Notes under the pieces: generated by a model | Databases searched by the model: none | What the model was told of the DNA's origin: nothing | What the model saw: the letters and a program-made list of their open reading frames with translations, nothing else | Position numbers and translations under genes: made by a program | Assembly: GCA_964556705.1 (NCBI GenBank) | Contig: CAZKXX010000024.1 | Location: forward strand, 1 to 41,152 | Length of the DNA: 41,152 bases | Direction of reading: 5' to 3' | Source of the DNA: CAZKXX01 sp964556705 | Lineage (GTDB): Bacteria > Acidobacteriota > Terriglobia > UBA7540 | In this document: positions 1-6,932 of the stretch, in pieces | Numbering within the stretch: position 1 is the first letter of the stretch | How the letters are laid out: every line of letters begins with the position of its first letter

Positions 1-1
1 T

Positions 2-484
2 CTCTGCGGAGCGATGGAATACGCGCCGGACGGCGGCCGCGACTGGCGCGAGCGGATGCGGAAGTGGCTGGAGTCGGCGCTCAACCACCGCGTCTATGAT
101 CCCACCGAAGAAGCGCGTCGCATCCTGAGCGAAGAAGAACGCGAGAAATTCCTCGAGTGGAAGCTGACGGACTTCGAGCGATTCCGGCGCGTGATGCGCT
201 TCATCCTCAACCACGACCTCGACGTCATGGCGCGCCAGGCCGACTACGTCGTCTGCTGGTGGGACCCGGCGGCGGCGCGCGGCGGCGGCACACAGGCCGA
301 ACTGACCGCCGCTTATCGCAAGGGGATCCCCGTTTACCTGGTGACGGAGATGCCGCTCGCCGAAGTCAGCGCCTGGGTGCTCGGCTGCGCGGATAGAATT
401 TTTGCGAGCTTTGAGGAATTGAAGTCATTCCTCGCCGCGACCTACGGCGAGAAGCGGCAGAAGGCGCTGTGGGAGGCACGCTAG
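2..484 (+). CDS. Nucleoside 2-deoxyribosyltransferase-like protein, 5' end outside window
   Basis: The reading frame is open to the left edge. The first visible residues, LCGAMEYAPDGG, look like the N-terminal nucleotide-binding loop (G-x-M/I-E-Y-A) of the nucleoside 2-deoxyribosyltransferase / DUF4406 fold, so the ATG at 14 is probably internal and the true start lies upstream. The rest fits a small Rossmann-like domain: a helix with charged residues, an MARQADYVVCWWD strand, a Gly-rich GGGTQAEL turn and a final KGIPVYLV strand. Known relatives cleave or transfer the N-glycosidic bond of deoxynucleosides, but many members have no proven substrate. The fold assignment is fairly good; the activity is an inference. 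Confidence 0.6.
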   Translation, partial: LCGAMEYAPDGGRDWRERMRKWLESALNHRVYDPTEEARRILSEEEREKFLEWKLTDFERFRRVMRFILNHDLDVMARQADYVVCWWDPAAARGGGTQAELTAAYRKGIPVYLVTEMPLAEVSAWVLGCADRIFASFEELKSFLAATYGEKRQKALWEAR

Positions 485-542
485 TCCCGACTTGATCCGC
501 GCCACGTGGATCGGCGAAATGACTTTCCGAGGGAAGAGCACC

Positions 543-1121
543 ATGAAGCGATCTGCTCGCTCCGATCCCGGGGTGCTTACCTGCATGGTCTTGGGCGCTG
601 TGGTTATGATGGGCCTTCCTTACGTCGGCTTGAGCGGCCGAGAGAAGGACATCAAAGACCGCTTCTCCGCCCAAGTCCTTACGCGTGGTGCGGGCCTTAT
701 TCGCGTCAGTGTCGAACTCCGGGATTACACCAGTCAGCACGAATTTGGAGAGTTGGCGGAATTATTCAAAAAGGGTGGGCGCTCCGCATTACATAAGCGC
801 CTCCGCAAAGCAAAAAAAGGGTATCTCCTGTTCGAGTACGGACCGCGGACAGATGTGCGAATCGCGGACATCCGGACGACCGAAAAGGGCCGGCGAATTC
901 TTGTGCTTGCGGAGCGCGCAGCCGATATCGATGAGTTTCAGAGGGCCGACATTCTGAGAGACTATCCCTACGTTTGCGTGGATGTGGAGTTTGACAGCAC
1001 CGGCCGCGGACGGGGTATTATCATGTACTACGCGAAAATATACTTCACTCCTGATTTGAATTTTGCGGTTGAGAACTGGAGTGTCAAAAACATGGAACTG
1101 ACCAACGTACAGCTCGATTAG
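543..1121 (+). CDS. Membrane-anchored hypothetical protein, AT-richer than neighbours
   Basis: I do not recognise this 192-residue protein. The ATG at 543 is chosen over an upstream TTG at 492 because AGGGAAGAG lies just before it. A single hydrophobic segment (about residues 11-30, VLTCMVLGAVVMMGLPYVGL) suggests a signal anchor. The remainder is a soluble domain with alternating strands and no cysteine cluster or known motif. Base use is clearly more AT-rich than in the flanking genes, with several AAA and ATT codons, which suggests recent acquisition. It may be a secreted or periplasmic protein; no function can be proposed. Confidence 0.6.
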   Translation: MKRSARSDPGVLTCMVLGAVVMMGLPYVGLSGREKDIKDRFSAQVLTRGAGLIRVSVELRDYTSQHEFGELAELFKKGGRSALHKRLRKAKKGYLLFEYGPRTDVRIADIRTTEKGRRILVLAERAADIDEFQRADILRDYPYVCVDVEFDSTGRGRGIIMYYAKIYFTPDLNFAVENWSVKNMELTNVQLD

Positions 1122-1195
1122 CCAGGCGACATGCGTTATCTCAGGCCTCGCGGAACAGGAATCATTAGGATTTACCACACCGCAAGGAGGATGTG

Positions 1196-1600
1196 ATGGG
1201 AAGAATCACGGGATTGCTGGGACTCGTTATCGCCGTGGCGATCGGCTGGTACATTTACAAGAACCACTTCGAATCCGGAGCGACGGGCGGCGCGCCGCCG
1301 CAGCAGACGATTGACGTGGTCGGCGTGCGCAACGACCTGATGGCCATCGCGCAGGCCGAGAGGATGTTCCTGGCCTCGACGGGCACCTACGGCTCGATCG
1401 AGCAGCTCCAGCAGGCGGGGCACCTCACCTGGAGCGGCACGCGCCGCCGCGGGTACGTCTATCGCGCCGAACTTTACGGCGCGCAGGGCTTCCGCATCTA
1501 CGCCGAACCCGACGACCCCGCCAAGCAGGGCTGGCCGATCCTTTCCGTGGACCAGAACATGCAGGTCGAGCAGCGGTGGCCGGAGGCTTCAAGCCCGTGA
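1196..1600 (+). CDS. Type IV pilin-like / pseudopilin-like membrane protein
   Basis: The start at 1196 is supported by a strong ribosome site, AAGGAGG at 1184-1190, five bases upstream; a GTG at 1193 is also in frame. The 134-residue product has one N-terminal membrane helix (about residues 4-21), a Pro/Gln linker, then the pattern AIAQAERMFLASTGTYGS, which resembles the start of the globular part of GspG/PilA-type minor pilins (small helix, then Y-G-S-I-E-Q-L). No prepilin peptidase site with Glu at position 5 is visible, so it may be a pilin-fold protein that is not processed like a true pilin. Family assignment is tentative. Confidence 0.6.
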   Translation: MGRITGLLGLVIAVAIGWYIYKNHFESGATGGAPPQQTIDVVGVRNDLMAIAQAERMFLASTGTYGSIEQLQQAGHLTWSGTRRRGYVYRAELYGAQGFRIYAEPDDPAKQGWPILSVDQNMQVEQRWPEASSP

Positions 1601-1622
1601 CGAGTGACAAGGGAACGAAGGC

Positions 1623-1710
1623 TGAAGTGTGAAGGATGAAGTCTGAAGGATAAGAAAGATGAGGTCCGGCGTTTCATCCTTCACCCTTCGTCCTTCAGAC
1701 TTGCCTTGCC
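1623..1710. repeat. Inverted pair of 7-bp tandem arrays (unit TGAAGGA / TCCTTCA)
   Basis: The left arm (1623-1664) has six 7-bp units close to TGAAGGA. The right arm (1673-1700) has four units close to TTCATCC, the reverse complement of the same motif, followed by TTGCCTTGCC. The 12-mer AAGTCTGAAGGA on the left is matched exactly by TCCTTCAGACTT on the right, and GTGAAGGATGAA by TTCATCCTTCAC. The pair could therefore fold as a hairpin with an 8-base spacer. There is no gene between the arms. The array fills the gap between the pilin-like gene and the CPBP gene. Confidence 0.85.
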
Positions 1711-1737
1711 GCCGTTCACCACTTGACGGAGCGCCGC

Positions 1738-2718
1738 ATGCCCGTACACGAACCGAGCCTGTTTCGGAGCGAAGGCCGCCTCCGCCCCTTCTGGCGATTC
1801 CTCGCCTCGGTCGCGCTGATTTTCATCGCCCTGGTGGTGGCGAACCTGCCTGTGGGCCTTGTTCTGGGCCTGCTCGGAGGCGATGCGAGTCCCCTCGCCG
1901 CCCTTTCCATCTCCTCTCTGCTTTCCTTCCCGGCGCTGCTGGCGGTTTCGGCGTTGCTCGCGGGGGCGTTCGAGCACAAGCCGCTGGCCTCGGTGGGCAT
2001 CGGGTTCGTCGGACCGTGGCGGCGCGAACTGCTCCTGGGGCTGGCGATGGGCACGGCACTGATTCTGGCCGTGGCGGTGGCGGGCGCGGCGACGGGCATG
2101 ATGCGCTTCTCCCGGAGCCCCGCCGCGCCGGGGGAGGCGGCGGCTTCGGGCGCTTTCTTCTTTATCGTGCTGTTCGTCGCCGCCACCAACGAAGAGTTGA
2201 TGTTTCGCGGCTATCCCTTCCAGCGGCTGGTGGAGTCCCTCGGCGCGTTCTGGGCCGTGGCGCTGCTCGCGGTCGTCTTCGGGGCGATGCACCGCGGAAA
2301 TCCCGGCGCGACTCCTCTTTCCACGGTCAACACGGTCCTGGCGGGAGTGCTGCTTTCGCTGGCCTATCTGCGCACGCGCATGCTGTGGCTGCCCATCGGA
2401 ATCCATTTCGCGTGGAACTACGTCCAAAGCTACGGGCTGGGAATGCCGGTCAGTGGAATCGTTCTTCCCATCACTTTTCTGAGCGCCGAACTGGGCGAGC
2501 CGGCTTACGTGACAGGCGGCGGTTACGGCGCGGAAGGCGGGCTGCTCTCGACCGCCATTCTGATTTTCGGAATGGCCTTCCTCTGGCGGTCGAGAAGCAT
2601 CTATACTAGTAACGAAGCGCGCGAGCTTGTGGAGGAACGGCGGCCGCCGGAGGGCGCGCGCCAGGAACCTTCTTCGGCGCCGGGCGAAGCAGGGCCTTCG
2701 CCGACCGTTTCGGAATAG
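1738..2718 (+). CDS. CPBP-family intramembrane metalloprotease
   Basis: This 326-residue polytopic membrane protein belongs to the CPBP (CAAX protease / Abi) family, whose members cleave peptides inside the membrane. All three signature motifs are present: EELMFRGYPFQ (EExxxR, about residue 157), a His in the AMHRGNP stretch, and GIHFAWNYVQ (HxxxN/B). At least seven hydrophobic segments are visible, and the C-terminal tail after about residue 290 is polar and Pro/Glu-rich. The ATG at 1738 is preferred over a TTG at 1723 because the family usually begins close to the first membrane helix. The next gene follows within six bases, so the two may be co-transcribed. Substrate unknown. Confidence 0.85.
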   Translation: MPVHEPSLFRSEGRLRPFWRFLASVALIFIALVVANLPVGLVLGLLGGDASPLAALSISSLLSFPALLAVSALLAGAFEHKPLASVGIGFVGPWRRELLLGLAMGTALILAVAVAGAATGMMRFSRSPAAPGEAAASGAFFFIVLFVAATNEELMFRGYPFQRLVESLGAFWAVALLAVVFGAMHRGNPGATPLSTVNTVLAGVLLSLAYLRTRMLWLPIGIHFAWNYVQSYGLGMPVSGIVLPITFLSAELGEPAYVTGGGYGAEGGLLSTAILIFGMAFLWRSRSIYTSNEARELVEERRPPEGARQEPSSAPGEAGPSPTVSE

Positions 2719-2723
2719 GCGTG

Positions 2724-3638
2724 ATGAGCCGAGCGCAGCCAGGAGGCGCGAGATTTGCCCGTGGGCTTGCGGCGGTGTGCGCGCTGGCCGTCGCGGCGGG
2801 AATCGCAAACGGCGCACCCAAGCGCGACCAGGACGCCGAACGCGAAGCGCGCATCGCCGTCGTCCGAAACCTGGCGCACGAAATCGGAGTGACCAAAGTC
2901 GTTCTGCCGCGCGGCAAGCGCGGCCTTTTTGTTTCCGAAAACGGTCAGGTGGACGAAGAAAAGCTCCAGAAAGAACTGCGCGAGCACGGCCCGGCCGTCG
3001 CGCCGGGCATTCCCGTCGTCATTACGGCGATCAAGTTCAAGGGCGGCGAGATCGAGTTTGAAATCAACGGCGGCGGGCGCAAGGGCAAGAAGTGGTACCA
3101 GCGGATCGAAATCGGCATGGGCACCTCCACGGCGCCCATCGCGCCGGAGAATCCCACCGTCGCTCAGGGGGCGTTCATCAAGCTGCGGCTGCCCAAGGGC
3201 TCTGAACTCTGGACCGCGGCGGAAATCAAGCAGGCCCTCGCCAACGTCCTGGACTTTGAGCGGCGCTCGCCGACGGTGCTCTACGAGCCGCAGGTGCCGC
3301 CGGAAATCAAGAAGGCCATTGAGGAGAAGCGCGCCATCGTGGGGATGGACCGCGACGCGGTGCTTTCGGCCAAGGGGCCGCCCGACCGGCGCGTCCGCGA
3401 GCGGCGCGAAGATGGATCGGAGCGCGAAGAGTGGATTTACGGGCTGCCGCCCGATGTCATATTTGTCATCTTCGAGGGAGATGAAGTTGTTTCGGTCCGC
3501 CGCCACGGCGCAGAGGCGCCGCCCCCGCCGGCATCCGCTGAGCCGGACGAGCTCGACGAGCTGCCTCCGCTGCCCGAGCCTCCCGTCACCCCTCCGGATA
3601 CCGCCGCCTCCGATGCCCCGAGGTTCGACCAGCCGTGA
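2724..3638 (+). CDS. Secreted protein with BamE/SmpA-like C-terminal segment
   Basis: The 304-residue product begins with a signal peptide (RGLAAVCALAVAAGIANGA, cleavage near residue 30). The middle section is charged and rich in strands. Near residue 210 the pattern VGMDRDAVLSAKGPPD, followed by EEWIYG and a V-x-F-x-x-G-x-V-x-x-V ending, resembles the small BamE/SmpA fold (G-M-x-x-x-x-V-x-x-x-x-G-x-P) of outer-membrane lipoproteins. There is no lipobox cysteine. The tail (from about residue 268) is a Pro/Asp/Glu-rich low-complexity region. GTG at 2721 and ATG at 2724 are both possible starts. The BamE-like call is an inference from the motif only; the protein is otherwise uncharacterised. 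Confidence 0.6.
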   Translation: MSRAQPGGARFARGLAAVCALAVAAGIANGAPKRDQDAEREARIAVVRNLAHEIGVTKVVLPRGKRGLFVSENGQVDEEKLQKELREHGPAVAPGIPVVITAIKFKGGEIEFEINGGGRKGKKWYQRIEIGMGTSTAPIAPENPTVAQGAFIKLRLPKGSELWTAAEIKQALANVLDFERRSPTVLYEPQVPPEIKKAIEEKRAIVGMDRDAVLSAKGPPDRRVRERREDGSEREEWIYGLPPDVIFVIFEGDEVVSVRRHGAEAPPPPASAEPDELDELPPLPEPPVTPPDTAASDAPRFDQP

Positions 3639-3831
3639 CAACCCCTTAAGGCTCAGTCACTTCCATCGAGTCTTCGCTTCACTTTGCGGGTGTCTGCAAC
3701 CGGCTTTGTTTCGACATCTTGCTTCAGAGTCGCGTCCTTTGGAATCGCTGGTGCACCGGACAACAGGCTCCTGAGCGGTTTAGCGCAGGGGCAAGAAGAG
3801 GTGCGGGCATTTTGTCCGAAAACGATGAAGT

Positions 3832-3860
3832 TTGACTTGTGTCAATGGGGAACGTACCAT
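3832..3860 (+). promoter_or_regulatory. Promoter of gap with dyad over the -35 box
   Basis: TTGACT (3832-3837), a 17-base spacer and TACCAT (3855-3860) match a housekeeping sigma factor promoter, giving a leader of about 38 bases before the gap start at 3905. The -35 box lies inside a perfect dyad, TTGAC-N4-GTCAA (3832-3845), which could be an operator. The rest of the 265-base gap upstream (3639-3831) shows no gene or array. Confidence 0.6.
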
Positions 3861-3904
3861 GGGGAGTTTAACCCCCAACTGCACTTCATACGGAGGATGA
3901 GCAT

Positions 3905-4909
3905 ATGGCCGTCAAGGTAGGTATCAACGGGTTCGGGCGCATCGGGCGCAACATTCTGCGAGCGTCGCTGAAAGACCCGGGAATTGAGTTCGTCGCCGTC
4001 AACGACATCACCGACCCGAAGACGCTGGCCCACCTGTTGAAGTACGACTCCGTGCTGGGCATTCTGGACGCCAAGGTCAGCCACGGAGACGACTGCATTC
4101 GCGTCAACGACCGGACGATTCGGGTCTTCAAGGTGAAAGACCCGGCGGAAATCGACTGGTCGTCGCTGGGCGCCCAGATCGTGGTCGAGTCCACGGGCCT
4201 GTTTACAAAGGCCGAAGACGCCCGCAAGCACCTGCGCGGCACGGTGAAGAAAGTCCTGATTTCGGCGCCGGCGAAGAACGAAGACGTCACCATCGTTCTG
4301 GGCGTCAACGACAAGGCCTACGATCCGGCGAAGCATCACGTCATTTCGAACGCTTCGTGCACGACGAACTGCCTGGCGCCGGTGGCGAAAGTGGTCCACG
4401 AGAATTTCAAGATCCTGCGCGGCTCGATGACCACCATCCACGCCTACACGAACGACCAGCGCATCCTCGACCTTCCGCATAAAGACCTGCGGCGGGCGCG
4501 CGCGGCGGCCGTCTCGATCATCCCCACAACGACCGGCGCCGCGAAGGCCGTGGGGCTGGTGCTGCCGGAGCTGAAGGGCAAGCTCGACGGCTATGCGATG
4601 CGCGTGCCCACGCCGAACGTCTCGCTCGTGGACCTGGTGGTGTTCGTCGAAAAATCCACCTCCACCGACGAGGTGAACGGCGCGCTGAAGAAAGCCGCCG
4701 AAGGACCGCTCAAGGGCGTGCTCCAGTTCTGCGAAGACGAACTGGTCTCCATCGATTTCCGCGGCAACCCGCACTCTTCGATCGTGGACGCGGGTTTCAC
4801 CAAGGTCATTGACGGCACCTGCGTCAAGGTGACGGCCTGGTACGACAACGAGTGGGGCTACTCGTGCCGGCTGCGCGACATGATTAACGTCGTCGCGAAA
4901 GGCCTGTAA
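3905..4909 (+). CDS. gap: Glyceraldehyde-3-phosphate dehydrogenase, type I
   Basis: This cytosolic enzyme oxidises and phosphorylates glyceraldehyde 3-phosphate to 1,3-bisphosphoglycerate with NAD+. The 334-residue length is normal. The N-terminal Rossmann motif INGFGRIGR is followed by VND with Asp34, which favours NAD over NADP. The active site is SNASCTTNCLAP with Cys152 as nucleophile, and the partner His lies in TTIHAYTNDQ. The tail WYDNEWGYSCR is canonical. The start is fixed by GGAGGA at 3892-3897, seven bases before ATG. It heads the cluster gap-pgk-tpiA, the three consecutive enzymes of triose-phosphate metabolism, with repeat arrays between the cistrons. Confidence 0.98.
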   Translation: MAVKVGINGFGRIGRNILRASLKDPGIEFVAVNDITDPKTLAHLLKYDSVLGILDAKVSHGDDCIRVNDRTIRVFKVKDPAEIDWSSLGAQIVVESTGLFTKAEDARKHLRGTVKKVLISAPAKNEDVTIVLGVNDKAYDPAKHHVISNASCTTNCLAPVAKVVHENFKILRGSMTTIHAYTNDQRILDLPHKDLRRARAAAVSIIPTTTGAAKAVGLVLPELKGKLDGYAMRVPTPNVSLVDLVVFVEKSTSTDEVNGALKKAAEGPLKGVLQFCEDELVSIDFRGNPHSSIVDAGFTKVIDGTCVKVTAWYDNEWGYSCRLRDMINVVAKGL

Positions 4910-4910
4910 C

Positions 4911-4999
4911 CCTTCGTCCCTTGTCCCTGGTCCGTTACCCCCGGCAGCCGCCAAACCGGCCCGCCAGGAACGGACCACTGACAACGGACTACGGACCGC
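4911..4999. repeat. Inverted 7-bp arrays between gap and pgk (unit TGGTCCGT / ACGGACCA)
   Basis: The left arm (4911-4938) has about four degenerate 7-bp units with GTCC at fixed phase. The right arm (4969-4999) has four units with GGAC. The arms share a perfect 9-bp inverted repeat, TGGTCCGTT at 4928-4936 and AACGGACCA at 4969-4977, separated by a 32-base GC-rich spacer. If gap and pgk are co-transcribed, this forms an intercistronic hairpin. The array ends just before the pgk start and no clear ribosome site lies between. Confidence 0.85.
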
Positions 5000-5003
5000 T
5001 CCC

Positions 5004-6194
5004 ATGTCCAAACTTTCCATCCGCGATCTGGATTTGAAGGGCAAGCGTGTCTTCATGCGTGTGGACTTCAACGTGCCCCTGAACGACGCGGGCGAGATTA
5101 CGGACGACACGCGCATTCGCGCCTCGCTGCCGACGATCCAGCTGGCGCTCGACGCGGGCGCGCGCCTGATCCTCGCCTCGCATCTCGGGCGGCCGAAAGG
5201 CAAGCCCAATCCCAAGATGAGCCTGAAGCCGGCGGCCGAACGCCTCGCGAAGCTGCTCGGCAAGCCTGTGGCCTTCGCCCCCGATTGCGTGGGCCCGGAA
5301 GCCGAGAAAGCGGCGGCGGCGCTCAAGGACGGCGAAGTGCTGCTGCTTGAAAACCTGCGCTTCCATCCTGAAGAGGAAAAGAACGACCCCGGCTTCGCGA
5401 AGCAACTTGCCGCGCTCGCCGGGATTTACGTCAACGACGCGTTCGGCTCGGCGCACCGCGCGCACGCTTCGACGGAAGGCATCATGCGCTTCCTGGCGCC
5501 TTCGGCGGCGGGACTGCTGATGGAAAAAGAACTCGAATACCTCGGCAAAGCCGTCGAGAACCCGGAACGGCCTTATGTCGCCATCGTCGGCGGCGCGAAA
5601 GTCTCTGACAAGATCGAATTGCTTCAGAACCTGATGAAGTTTGCCGACACGGTCCTCATCGGCGGCGCGATGGCTTACACGTTCCTGAAGACGAAAGGCG
5701 TGGAAGTGGGCCGCTCGAAGGTGGAGGCCGACAAGCTCGATCTGGCGCACGACCTGCTCGATTTTGCCGAGCGGCGCACCATCAAGCTGAAACTTCCCGT
5801 GGACCACATCGTGACCGACCAACTCGAACCCGGCGCCAAACCGGAAATTGTGAGCAGTGTTGAAATTCCCGCCGAGCGCCTGGGCGTGGATATCGGCCCC
5901 GCCACGCGCACCGACTACGCCAGCGAAATCGCCCGCGCGCGCACCATCGTCTGGAACGGCCCGATGGGTGTCTTCGAGATCGACGCGTTCGCCGAGGGCA
6001 CGATGGCCGTGGCGCGCGCCGTGGCCGCTTCCTCCGCCGTTTCGATTGTCGGCGGCGGAGATTCCGTCGCCGCCGTCCACAAGGCCGGCGTCGCCGGCAA
6101 AGTCTCCCACATTTCGACCGGCGGCGGCGCTTCGCTCGAGTTCCTTTCGGGAATGAAACTTCCCGGCGTCGAAGCCCTGACGGAAAAGCAGTAG
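5004..6194 (+). CDS. pgk: Phosphoglycerate kinase
   Basis: This enzyme transfers the acyl phosphate of 1,3-bisphosphoglycerate to ADP, forming ATP and 3-phosphoglycerate in the cytosol. The 396 residues cover both lobes. The N-terminal substrate site is RVDFNVPLND (about 19-28) and SHLGRPKG (about 59-66). LLENLRFHPEEEKND and the GGAKVSDK hinge follow. In the C-lobe, WNGPMGVFE and GGGDSVAAV line the nucleotide site. The ATG follows a repeat array without a Shine-Dalgarno sequence, so translation may depend on coupling to gap or on the RNA fold. The stop codon lies inside the first unit of the next array (6187-6240). Confidence 0.98.
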   Translation: MSKLSIRDLDLKGKRVFMRVDFNVPLNDAGEITDDTRIRASLPTIQLALDAGARLILASHLGRPKGKPNPKMSLKPAAERLAKLLGKPVAFAPDCVGPEAEKAAAALKDGEVLLLENLRFHPEEEKNDPGFAKQLAALAGIYVNDAFGSAHRAHASTEGIMRFLAPSAAGLLMEKELEYLGKAVENPERPYVAIVGGAKVSDKIELLQNLMKFADTVLIGGAMAYTFLKTKGVEVGRSKVEADKLDLAHDLLDFAERRTIKLKLPVDHIVTDQLEPGAKPEIVSSVEIPAERLGVDIGPATRTDYASEIARARTIVWNGPMGVFEIDAFAEGTMAVARAVAASSAVSIVGGGDSVAAVHKAGVAGKVSHISTGGGASLEFLSGMKLPGVEALTEKQ

Positions 6195-6240
6195 GCAGAA
6201 GGCAGAAAGCAGTAGGCAGAAGGCAGAAGGCAATTGGCAG
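6187..6240. repeat. Left 7-bp array of the first S23 unit (GGCAGAA)
   Basis: Nearly eight tandem 7-bp units, consensus GGCAGAA with AGCAGTA variants, start in the last two codons of pgk and run to 6240. This is the left arm of an inverted pair. Positions 6191-6219 match the reverse complement of 6883-6911 at 26 of 29 bases, including the position of the variant units. The 139 bases between this array and the four-helix-bundle gene hold no other gene. Confidence 0.9.
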
Positions 6241-6379
6241 GCGCGGTCGACTGTACGGAATCTAAGCTGCGGTTGCTGACGGCGGAAATTCGGAAGGATC
6301 CGATGAATCCAAGGCGGATGGCGAGGGCGGCCGTACATTCGCCATGGAGATCGCCGCTTAGGAGAACGATAGGGATCCT

Positions 6380-6811
6380 ATGTCAGGAGAAACCCCAGCC
6401 TCCGAAGATTTGACCGGTCGCCGCCCTCGCCTGCGCACGGGCGCAGGCGGGCACAGAGACCTGAAGGTCTATCAGCTGGCATACAAGTTAGCGATGGAGG
6501 TCTTCAGATCGTCGAAGACTTTTCCTGAAAACGAGCGGTATTCGCTGACCAGCCAGGTCCGGCGGTCGTCCCGGAGCGTCGCGGCAAATATTGCGGAAGG
6601 GTTTCGAAAGAGGCAGTATCCGAACATGTTCGCAAGCAAGCTGGCGGACTCTGACGCCGAGGCCACGGAAACTCAGGTCTGGTTGGATTTCGCGCGAGAT
6701 TGCGGCTACCTGTCCCCCGACGACTACAAACGGCTGAAAGCAGGGTACGAGGAAGTCGGCAGGATGCTTTCAGGAATGATTCAACACCCGGAGAAATTCA
6801 GGCCGAGTTGA
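6380..6811 (+). CDS. Four-helix-bundle protein, S23 / rRNA intervening-sequence family
   Basis: The 143-residue product has the pattern of the S23 (TIGR02436) four-helix-bundle family. Helix 1 is DLKVYQLAYKLAMEVF; after a short loop, helix 2 has QVRRSSRSVAANIAEGF, with the family signature NIAEGF; helix 3 (ASKLADSDAEATETQVWL) and helix 4 after DCGYLSPDDYKRL complete the bundle. Members were first found inside intervening sequences of 23S rRNA in Leptospira and Coxiella and are related to the Avd protein of diversity-generating retroelements; they assemble as pentamers and bind nucleic acid in studied cases. Here the gene is not in rRNA but between pgk and tpiA, flanked by inverted 7-bp arrays. 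The first 25 residues, before HRDLKVY, look non-conserved. The role is unknown. Confidence 0.9.
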   Translation: MSGETPASEDLTGRRPRLRTGAGGHRDLKVYQLAYKLAMEVFRSSKTFPENERYSLTSQVRRSSRSVAANIAEGFRKRQYPNMFASKLADSDAEATETQVWLDFARDCGYLSPDDYKRLKAGYEEVGRMLSGMIQHPEKFRPS

Positions 6812-6862
6812 CGTGTTGCACGCGTTTTGGCCGAGTTGCCGTTTCCGTCGTCTTGCTTTTGC

Positions 6863-6917
6863 CTGCCGACTGGCGACTGCAACTGCCGACTGCTTTCTGC
6901 CGACTGCCTACTTCTGG
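6863..6917. repeat. Right 7-bp array of the first S23 unit (CTGCCGA)
   Basis: Eight tandem units near CTGCCGA, one of them six bases long, form the right arm facing the array at 6187-6240. The paired arms could form a stem of about 50 bp, with the four-helix-bundle gene in a loop of about 620 bases. The array ends 15 bases before the tpiA start; AAAGGA (6919-6924) between them may serve as the tpiA ribosome site. Confidence 0.9.
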
Positions 6918-6932
6918 TAAAGGACAAAACAC

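Noticed and set aside
4989..6338. Long minus-strand open frame opposite pgk, and similar ones at 14003-15886, 16323-18230 and 24700-26385
   Set aside because: They lie opposite well-recognised genes, have Arg/His/Gln-rich shadow composition typical of GC-rich DNA, and carry no motif.
6380..6811. S23 gene as part of a 23S rRNA intervening sequence
   Set aside because: No rRNA sequence is in the window; both S23 genes are between protein-coding genes.
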